A stretch of DNA of 6,068 nucleotides from Gammaproteobacteria bacterium CG22_combo_CG10-13_8_21_14_all_40_8. GTDB lineage: Bacteria > Pseudomonadota > Gammaproteobacteria > Enterobacterales > GCA-002770795. Each line of letters begins with the position of its first letter. Positions within the stretch are counted from its first letter, which is position 1. The stretch is taken from assembly GCA_002770795.1 (NCBI GenBank), contig PCTP01000051.1:200-6267 (forward strand). Reading direction: 5' to 3'. Position numbers and translations under genes: made by a program. A model generated the notes under the pieces. It ran no database searches, was not told the origin of the DNA, and saw nothing but the letters and a program-made list of their open reading frames with translations. Shown piece by piece: positions 1-5,340 of the stretch.

Positions 1-159
1 GGCTTAGTGAAAGGACATGAAAAGATCTTATCAGAGGAAGGTGAAGAGTTCTCTGTAATCCAATTTGATGCGCATGCTGATTTTCGCGATTTCTGGAACA
101 ACAGCACTCTAAATCATGCTTGTGTGGCTAAACAGGTCAGCAAAAAACACAGCCAATAA
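1..159 (+). pseudogene. Agmatinase/ureohydrolase-like gene fragment, missing its C-terminal half
   Basis: Frame 1 is open from the window edge and reads 52 codons before a TAA at 157-159; the true start lies to the left. The translation contains VIQFDAHADFRD (residues 19-30) followed by LNHACV (37-42). DAHxD is the signature of the arginase/agmatinase (ureohydrolase) family, whose two Asp and one His bind the dinuclear manganese site; here these are D23, H25 and D27. Agmatinase hydrolyses agmatine to putrescine and urea. Complete family members continue for roughly 150 residues after this motif and supply the second metal motif (SxDxDxxDP). Here the reading frame ends only 25 residues after D27 with the unrelated tail VSKKHSQ. 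The other two plus frames past position 120 show no continuation, so a simple frameshift is unlikely and a deletion or replacement of the 3' part is more probable. The protein should be inactive as an agmatinase. The family call is firm; the pseudogene call is an inference because the 5' part is not visible. Confidence 0.72.
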
Positions 160-207
160 AGTTTAGTTGATTTTGTATCAAGAATTAACCTCAATTGAAT
201 CACCACA

Positions 208-226
208 GAAGATGCGCAGCATCTTC
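208..226. repeat. Perfect 8-bp inverted repeat (hairpin)
   Basis: GAAGATGC and GCATCTTC are perfect reverse complements separated by the 3-base loop GCA. It lies about 50 bp after the stop of the truncated plus-strand gene. No run of T follows closely on either strand, so it may stabilise a 3' end but is not a standard rho-independent terminator. Confidence 0.6.
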
Positions 227-248
227 CAACAAGGACAGCTTTTAGACG

Positions 249-264
249 CCGGCATTTAGGCCGG
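249..264. repeat. Short GC-rich inverted repeat
   Basis: CCGGC (249-253) pairs with GCCGG (260-264) across the 6-base loop ATTTAG. It is short, but all five pairs are G-C. It is the second of four successive hairpins in the GC-rich spacer. Confidence 0.4.
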
Positions 265-309
265 AAGTGCCACAGTTTCGCCCTGCCAAGCCAGGCAAGA
301 AGGCGCATT

Positions 310-340
310 GGTTTGCGAAAGATGCCGTCTCTTCCAAACC
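310..340. repeat. 12-bp bulged hairpin
   Basis: GGTTTG (310-315) pairs with CAAACC (335-340), and the stem continues as GAA/TTC (317-319 with 332-334) and AGA/TCT (320-322 with 328-330). Single unpaired C residues sit at 316 and 331 and the loop is TGCCG. This makes a 12-bp stem with two one-base bulges, which is stronger than expected by chance in a short spacer. Structure is read from the sequence; function is unknown. Confidence 0.5.
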
Positions 341-346
341 GAGTGG

Positions 347-360
347 CGTGCGAATGCACG
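347..360. repeat. 5-bp inverted repeat abutting the kinase stop codon
   Basis: CGTGC (347-351) and GCACG (356-360) flank the 4-base loop GAAT. On the minus strand the hairpin begins immediately after the kinase TGA stop. It could protect the 3' end of the kinase transcript, but there is no T-run after it, so terminator function is unproven. Confidence 0.4.
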
Positions 361-3300
361 TCATCCGGATTGCTTTGAGCTTTTTTGCGTGTATTTTTTG
401 ATTTTATTGATGAGATCTTCAGTATTGATAGGTTTGCTGACATGATCATTCATACCATATCGCTTATAATTTTTAACATCATCCTCTAACACATTCGCTG
501 TCATTGCTATAATAGGGAGCTCCTTGAAGTCGGGGTTTTCTCTAATTTTAACGGTGGCCTCTGTCCCATCCATTTCAGGCATTTGTATGTCCATTAAAAT
601 AACATCATAGGGATTCATGCTAACTTTTTGGAGAGCCTCGACGCCATTATTCGCGATGTCAACGGAAGCACCTCTAGAGTTAAGAAGTTTTGTGGCGATT
701 AATTGATTGACTTTATTATCTTCTACAACCAATATTCTGATAGCTTGCAAGGGGAATTTCAATTTCTGAGCGGCATTGGTAAAACACTTTGCGTGCTCAT
801 AAATTAATGACTGAGTTTGTAAAATGCTTAATGGTTTTTGTAATATGTTTTCAATACCTAAAAGAGATACTTTTTTGATAATGGCATGGATGGCTTTTTC
901 ACTATAAACAATGATCTGTTCGGGCAATAGTTTAAAATCATGTTTTAATTGAAACAATATATCTTCTCTGTATTTTTTGATATCTTCCCAATGCAGTAAA
1001 GCTATGTCAAAATTCAAATGTGAGATAGGTTGCTTGTCAATTTTCCCTTGATGACACTCAGCTCGATATACCTTTGCATCGAGTTGTGTTAATTTTTGTT
1101 CAATGAGATTGAAGTTTTTTTCAGCATCAAGGATAAGTATGATGCAAGCAGCGTCGAACTTTAGGCGCTTGATGTTTTCTGGTTTTGATAGCTCAAATAT
1201 AGGTAAGTTAATCTTTAAGGTAAAACAACTGCCAATACCTTCTTTGCTCTCTAGGCTAATATCTCCATCCATTTTTCTAGCCAGTAAACGGCTAATGGCA
1301 AGCCCTAATCCAGTACCTCCATATTTTCTGGTTGTAGAAACATCGGCTTGACTAAAACTATTAAAAAGAGTTGGTATGATATCTGCTGATATGCCAATTC
1401 CTTGATCGGTGACATCTACTCTTAGCAGACAACTATCTTTGGTTTTTTCTTCGATGCTGACTTCTACAAGAACATGACCTTGTTCGGTAAATTTAATGGC
1501 GTTAGAGCATAGATTAAGTAAAATTTGATTGATTTTTTGAGGGTCACCAATTAAATCTGGTGGCACATCTTTGTTGATAATATAATTGAAATCTATTTTT
1601 TTCTGTTTAGAAATAGTTTGCATGACAACATGCATATTGTTAAAAAGTTGAGTCAAACTAAAAGGTTTGTGTTCTAAAAGCATCTTGCCTGCTTCAATTT
1701 TAGAAAAATCCAAAATATCATTTATAACAGAGAGTAAGGTGTCGGCAGAAATCCCAATGTTTTTAACATATTCTTTTTGTTCAAGGTTCAATGGGGTTTT
1801 TTCAATTAATTTAGTAAGGCCCAAAATTCCATGCATAGGGGTTCGGATTTCATGGCTCATATTGGCTAAAAATGTACTTTTTATTTCTGCAGCTTTTTTA
1901 GCTTTACGATAAGCTGTGGCGTTGTCAATAGCGATAGATGCCGTGGAAGCTAAGGCACTAATGATTTTTTGATGCGTTTCTGTATAGGCATTTTTAGTAA
2001 AGCTTTGAACGGTTAGTGTACCAATGATTTTATCTCGAACAATTAAAGGCCAGTATATGACAGACTCTGTATCGTCTCCAGATTGAGGTGGTATATAGTC
2101 AGTTTTTTCAAAGTATTTAGGTTTATCTATGGCAAAGTCGTTAATAACAATGGGTTTTTTATTCTCTACACACCAGACGGCTAAGCGTTCTTTTTGATTC
2201 ATTGAAAGAGTGAATGCTGGTAACTTTTCACCTCTTTCTATAACAAACCTAAAGTCAATTTCCTGAGCTTCTTCATTAAAAAAACCGATGCAAAAAACAT
2301 TAGCATCCATCATCTTATTGATATAAAAATAAACGGTATTTAGAATTTTACCTAATTCCAAGGTTGAGCTTATTTCAACACCAATATCGCTGAGGGTGTT
2401 GACGGTTTTATTGGACTGTTTTAATTCATCGGTTCTTTGCTCAACCAGCAAGTGTAGTTTTTCTTTATGTCTATTTAATTGTCCAACTCTCACAAAATAA
2501 ATCAAATACAAGATGCCGCTAGCCAACAGAAAAACAATCATTTTAAACCAATTTGTTTGATACCACTTTGGCAAAATGATGATATCTAAATTGATTTTTT
2601 TTTGGCTGAAAACACCTAAACGATTACTACCCTTTATTTGTAATTGATATTGCCCTGGGGGCAAGTTGGTATAGCTGGCTGTTCGATTGTCTGAGCTGAT
2701 TTCATTCCAGTCATGATCATAGCCTTGCAACTGATAGGCGTATCTGTTTTTATTGGGATCAGAAAAATCTAGAGCAGAAAATTCCACACTAAATCCTTTT
2801 AAATCAGAATTCAAAGTGAGTGATTGGTTTTTTTCTATGGGTTGTGCTTTACCATTAATCGTGAGTTGAGTAATGGCCAATGGCGGTTGGTAATTCCATT
2901 CAGTAAAAAGCTCAGGTTTTACCATGAGTAAACCTTTAGAGCCTACATAGAGCAATGTGCCATTTTTTGTTTTCGCATAACCAGCGTACCAATTCACGCC
3001 ATTATCAACCGCATCTGCTTTGGTGAGTTCTCTACGCGTTTTGGTTTGTAGATTAATAATGCTGGTTCCATCCCAAATTCTGCCGAATGAATCTCTCATT
3101 AAATTGGCCCATAAAGGTTGATTTGGATAGCCCACCATTTTGTTAATGGACTCGAATTCTGCGTGCTTTCCCTTCCATTCTTTTAACTTGTCTAAACCCT
3201 GTTGTGTTGAAACCCATAATTCATCATTTTCGTCCACATAAAGACCAAATACAGTATTGTGAGAGAGTGCAAATTCATTATCTGGATTAATTTCTAATCT

Positions 3301-4935
3301 TGACAATGATGTTTCATTGGATTTCAATCGAAATAATCCTACATCTGATCCGACAAAGACGGTTCCATCTTTAAATTTGGCTAAGGAGGTGATGTTTCCC
3401 TGTATGCTATTCCCATCCTTAGTTTTTACTGGCGTGATTTGTTGGCTTGTCATATTTAAACGGTAAACACCTAAGCTTGTTCCTATCCATAAGTTTCCTT
3501 CAGCATCTTCAAGGAGGCATTTAACGACATCATTGGTTAGGCCATTGCTGGTGGTGTAATGCATAAAATCATCTGTTTGAGGACGATATCGAAATAAACC
3601 TGTTTGACGAGTGCCGACCCAAATGGTGCCATTTTTACTTTGGAATAACACCGAAATACTATTATCTGTTAATCCATTTTGCTTTTTATGATCGGCGTTA
3701 ATCTGTTTAACCAGCCCTTTGGCAGAATCAAAAATATCGATGCCATTACCACGAGTGCCTATCCAGATATCTCCATTGTTGGCTTCCATCACCGATAGGA
3801 TATCAGAGTAACTTAAAGAGTTTTTTCGGTTAGAGCTGTGATGTAGTGTTCTGAATGCTTTATTTTTAGGGTTGTATAAATTTAATCCTCCCCCCCAAGT
3901 TCCAATCCATAAAAGCCCGGAATCATCTACAAATAAGCTACCTAAACTATTTAAGTTGATGCTACTTGCCACAGAATCATCATGTTTAACCTTATCAATA
4001 ACAGCTCCAGTTTTTGCGTTTAAAACATCAATGCCCCCACCATAACTGGCTAGCCAAATCTCATCATCAGTGGGTTGAGCCATAGCCATAATAAAAGAAT
4101 GACTTAATTTGTCTGCCCGAGTTGGATCACTTTTTAAGCGCTGTAGTGAGTTATCTTGGGATAACCAAGCAATGCCATTATTTTCTGTGGCAATCCAGAT
4201 TTTGCCGTCCTTGCCAAGAAATAACCGATTAATGGCCTCATTTAGTTCATTGTTGGGGGTATCGTTTTTGTAAATCAGGGTGGCGCATGATTTGCTGACA
4301 GGATCCAAGCGACAAATGCCCCTTGAGGTTCCAACCAATAAGGAGTGGTTTTGATCGTAAACTAAAGCACCTACCCTATTATCATTGTTTTTTAAGGAAT
4401 TTTTATGGAGATTGAGATTGTAATGCTCTATGGTGTTGCTGGCTAAATGGATTTTATCTAGTCCCTCCCGAGTACCTACCCATACTCCTTGCTGATCGTC
4501 TCCTAATATGGCAGCGACATAATTATCAGCAATCCCTGTGGTGCTTTTTTTTTCTGCAGGGTATCGGGTAAATTTTTCCGTTGAAGGGTTAAAGACGGAT
4601 ATGCCATTGCTACGAGTTCCCACCCAAACTCGACCGTCGGGTGCAGCCCAGAGTGTATTTACAAAATTTCCACTTAGCGAGTCTGGATCATCTTTATGAT
4701 ATTGGAATAATCGGAAGCGATAACCATCATAACGCACTAGACCCTGTTGCGTGCCAAACCATAAAAATCCTTGCTTATCTTGAATGATGGTTTGAATAAT
4801 GCCTGCTGGTATAGACTCTTCATCCCCTATAGTTTCGAAATATCTGTCCCCCAGATCAAAAATATCAGCCTGCTCCTGAGCATAGGTTAGAGGGTGAAGC
4901 AGCAGTAAAAATAACAACCATCTTCTAAAGTGCAT
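361..4935 (-). CDS. Periplasmic-propeller hybrid sensor histidine kinase (two-component phosphorelay)
   Basis: A 1524-residue inner-membrane sensor. Residues 1-19 form a signal peptide (RR, then a Leu-rich core, ending TYA/Q), which supports this ATG although no Shine-Dalgarno is visible. Fourteen propeller motifs of the W-[VIL]-G-T type follow (W59, W104, W152, L200, W247, W294, W343, W391, W439, W483, F527, W574, W621, Y663), enough for two seven-bladed Reg_prop propellers. A Y_Y_Y domain (about 715-785) precedes one transmembrane helix (about 798-816), a short coiled coil (816-845) and a GAF-like domain (about 850-1008). HisKA carries the phospho-accepting H1028 in SHEIRTP. HATPase_c has its N box at N1141-N1145, G1 DQGIG at 1177-1181 and G2 GGTGLGL at 1206-1212. 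A degenerate receiver (about 1258-1385) has H1315 where the acceptor Asp is expected. The final receiver (1399-1515) is complete: E1405/D1406, D1449, T1479, K1501. The layout resembles the hybrid sensors of Bacteroides but lacks their AraC-type DNA-binding output, so phosphate should pass to a separate Hpt protein. The ligand is unknown. The two halves differ in certainty: kinase function is near certain, periplasmic sugar or polymer sensing is only by analogy. Confidence 0.95.
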   Translation of the reverse strand: MHFRRWLLFLLLLHPLTYAQEQADIFDLGDRYFETIGDEESIPAGIIQTIIQDKQGFLWFGTQQGLVRYDGYRFRLFQYHKDDPDSLSGNFVNTLWAAPDGRVWVGTRSNGISVFNPSTEKFTRYPAEKKSTTGIADNYVAAILGDDQQGVWVGTREGLDKIHLASNTIEHYNLNLHKNSLKNNDNRVGALVYDQNHSLLVGTSRGICRLDPVSKSCATLIYKNDTPNNELNEAINRLFLGKDGKIWIATENNGIAWLSQDNSLQRLKSDPTRADKLSHSFIMAMAQPTDDEIWLASYGGGIDVLNAKTGAVIDKVKHDDSVASSINLNSLGSLFVDDSGLLWIGTWGGGLNLYNPKNKAFRTLHHSSNRKNSLSYSDILSVMEANNGDIWIGTRGNGIDIFDSAKGLVKQINADHKKQNGLTDNSISVLFQSKNGTIWVGTRQTGLFRYRPQTDDFMHYTTSNGLTNDVVKCLLEDAEGNLWIGTSLGVYRLNMTSQQITPVKTKDGNSIQGNITSLAKFKDGTVFVGSDVGLFRLKSNETSLSRLEINPDNEFALSHNTVFGLYVDENDELWVSTQQGLDKLKEWKGKHAEFESINKMVGYPNQPLWANLMRDSFGRIWDGTSIINLQTKTRRELTKADAVDNGVNWYAGYAKTKNGTLLYVGSKGLLMVKPELFTEWNYQPPLAITQLTINGKAQPIEKNQSLTLNSDLKGFSVEFSALDFSDPNKNRYAYQLQGYDHDWNEISSDNRTASYTNLPPGQYQLQIKGSNRLGVFSQKKINLDIIILPKWYQTNWFKMIVFLLASGILYLIYFVRVGQLNRHKEKLHLLVEQRTDELKQSNKTVNTLSDIGVEISSTLELGKILNTVYFYINKMMDANVFCIGFFNEEAQEIDFRFVIERGEKLPAFTLSMNQKERLAVWCVENKKPIVINDFAIDKPKYFEKTDYIPPQSGDDTESVIYWPLIVRDKIIGTLTVQSFTKNAYTETHQKIISALASTASIAIDNATAYRKAKKAAEIKSTFLANMSHEIRTPMHGILGLTKLIEKTPLNLEQKEYVKNIGISADTLLSVINDILDFSKIEAGKMLLEHKPFSLTQLFNNMHVVMQTISKQKKIDFNYIINKDVPPDLIGDPQKINQILLNLCSNAIKFTEQGHVLVEVSIEEKTKDSCLLRVDVTDQGIGISADIIPTLFNSFSQADVSTTRKYGGTGLGLAISRLLARKMDGDISLESKEGIGSCFTLKINLPIFELSKPENIKRLKFDAACIILILDAEKNFNLIEQKLTQLDAKVYRAECHQGKIDKQPISHLNFDIALLHWEDIKKYREDILFQLKHDFKLLPEQIIVYSEKAIHAIIKKVSLLGIENILQKPLSILQTQSLIYEHAKCFTNAAQKLKFPLQAIRILVVEDNKVNQLIATKLLNSRGASVDIANNGVEALQKVSMNPYDVILMDIQMPEMDGTEATVKIRENPDFKELPIIAMTANVLEDDVKNYKRYGMNDHVSKPINTEDLINKIKKYTQKSSKQSG

Positions 4936-4946
4936 AGAATCAATAA

Positions 4947-4977
4947 GTTATAATGTGATAATTTGAAGTATAGCCAA
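4947..4977 (-). promoter_or_regulatory. Candidate kinase promoter (weak)
   Basis: On the minus strand TTGGCT (4977-4972) and TATAAC (4952-4947) are 19 bases apart; using TTATAA (4953-4948) as the -10 gives 18. A second -10-like hexamer TATACT lies at 4972-4967 with no good partner at -35. If the first -10 is used, transcription would begin only a few bases before the ATG, which would fit the lack of a Shine-Dalgarno and suggest a very short leader. AT-rich DNA throws up such hexamers often, so this is tentative. Confidence 0.25.
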
Positions 4978-5101
4978 TTATTTCGAAAACAAGGTATAAA
5001 GAAAGATCACAACAATAGATAGATGCTTTATTTGGCGATAAGTCACTGAAATAATAGTATTAAATAAGTTAACCCATTGAATGAGCAAACAGAGGTCTCA
5101 A

Positions 5102-5123
5102 TAACCTAGAAAATATTAGGTTA
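5102..5123. repeat. 7-bp-arm inverted repeat in the intergenic region
   Basis: TAACCTA (5102-5108) and TAGGTTA (5117-5123) are perfect reverse complements around an 8-base AT-rich centre (GAAAATAT). The centre-to-centre distance of the arms is 15 bp. It could be an operator for a dimeric regulator or a small hairpin. It lies 167 bp upstream of the kinase ATG and 218 bp upstream of the cas1 ATG. Function is not shown by the sequence. Confidence 0.4.
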
Positions 5124-5180
5124 AAGATAATCCCCATCGACAACAAGTATATGACCAACAGAGAACAAAAAAGGAATGGG

Positions 5181-5266
5181 TGTCCTAGAAATGATGCTAG
5201 AAATGATGACAGACTCATTTCGTATTGGAATTACGCACCGGGTTCAGGCTCATTTCATATTGGACA
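5181..5266. repeat. 86-bp cluster of nested direct and inverted repeats upstream of cas1
   Basis: The segment begins TGTCC and ends GGACA. The left side is a perfect tandem duplication of CTAGAAATGATG (5185-5196 and 5197-5208). The right side has two near-identical 19-mers, AGACTCATTTCGTATTGGA (5211-5229) and AGGCTCATTTCATATTGGA (5246-5264), matching at 17 of 19 bases with a 35-bp period. The heptamer GAAATGA occurs four times: forward at 5188-5194 and 5200-5206, reverse (TCATTTC) at 5215-5221 and 5250-5256. The left and right halves are thus imperfect inverted copies (TGTCC..GAAATGA against TCATTTC..GGACA). IS21-family elements are known for repeated short motifs at their ends, so a solo remnant or a small non-autonomous element is one reading. 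A set of operators for cas1 control is the other. No transposase remnant or target duplication is visible. Confidence 0.6.
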
Positions 5267-5276
5267 AGACTGAGAT

Positions 5277-5305
5277 TTGCTGTTCGGGAACAATTAGATT
5301 ACACT
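5277..5305 (+). promoter_or_regulatory. Candidate cas1 promoter (weak)
   Basis: TTGCTG (5277-5282) and TACACT (5300-5305) are separated by 17 bases, the ideal sigma-70 spacing. The hexamers match consensus at 3 and 4 of 6 positions. Transcription would start near 5312, giving a leader of about 30 bases that includes the ribosome binding site. The element lies just downstream of the repeat cluster, so a protein bound there could influence it. Tentative. Confidence 0.22.
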
Positions 5306-5327
5306 TCTATCCGTGCTAATTCAAAAT

Positions 5328-5335
5328 GGAGAGGA
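5328..5335 (+). promoter_or_regulatory. Ribosome binding site of cas1
   Basis: GGAGAGGA ends five bases before the ATG at 5341, a strong Shine-Dalgarno at normal spacing. It decides the start: an in-frame ATG also exists at 5326, but it overlaps this site and has no purine-rich sequence before it, and it would add only MERTD to the protein. An in-frame TAA at 5317-5319 closes the frame further upstream. Confidence 0.75.
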
Positions 5336-5340
5336 CAGAT

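Larger units (their letters stand above)
160..360. other. Intergenic spacer with a GC-rich, hairpin-dense right part
   Basis: This stretch lies between the 3' end of the truncated agmatinase-like gene and the 3' end of the kinase, so the flanking genes converge. Positions 160-205 are AT-rich like the kinase. From about 206 the sequence becomes GC-rich and carries four inverted repeats in series (208-226, 249-264, 310-340, 347-360). None is followed by a T-tract on either strand, so none is a textbook intrinsic terminator. Segments near 209-230 and 319-339 also resemble each other (AGATGC then TCTTCCAA), a degenerate repeat about 110 bp apart. No convincing gene is present. A structured RNA, an intergenic repeat element or the scar of the event that cut the agmatinase gene are all possible. 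Confidence 0.5.
4936..5340. other. Divergent intergenic region between the kinase and cas1
   Basis: These 405 bp separate two divergently transcribed genes, so both promoters should lie here. The kinase-proximal half (4936-5100) is strongly AT-rich and shows only weak promoter-like hexamers. The middle holds an inverted repeat at 5102-5123. The cas1-proximal part holds a cluster of nested repeats at 5181-5266, then a weak promoter candidate and the cas1 ribosome binding site. I see no tRNA, no type I-F CRISPR repeat (no hairpin of the CTGCCG...CGGCAG kind) and no credible gene; the longest plus-strand ATG frame I noted is 40 codons (5151-5273) without a ribosome binding site. Confidence 0.6.

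Noticed and set aside
208..360. Spacer hairpins as intrinsic terminators or an integron attC site
   Set aside because: No T-tract follows any stem on either strand, and the core-site sequences expected at the ends of an attC site (GTTRRRY and RYYYAAC) are not seen around the bulged hairpin.
114..449. A 111-codon minus-strand open frame spanning the GC-rich spacer and the kinase 3' end
   Set aside because: It overlaps the end of the kinase in another frame, has no ribosome binding site and no recognisable domain, and its Arg/Cys/Trp-rich composition is what GC-rich non-coding DNA gives.
1103..1351. Plus-strand open frame inside the kinase gene (another lies at 1667-1912)
   Set aside because: Both lie opposite conserved kinase motifs and have no domain features of their own; they are antisense shadows.
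5211..5264. The two 19-mers 35 bp apart as a minimal CRISPR array
   Set aside because: The repeat is too short, the interval between copies is only 16 bases, there are just two copies, and the sequence is not like type I-F repeats, which carry a GC-rich hairpin.
5151..5273. A 40-codon plus-strand ATG frame in front of cas1
   Set aside because: There is no Shine-Dalgarno before it, it runs through the repeat cluster whose 35-bp period is not a multiple of three, and the peptide resembles nothing I recognise.
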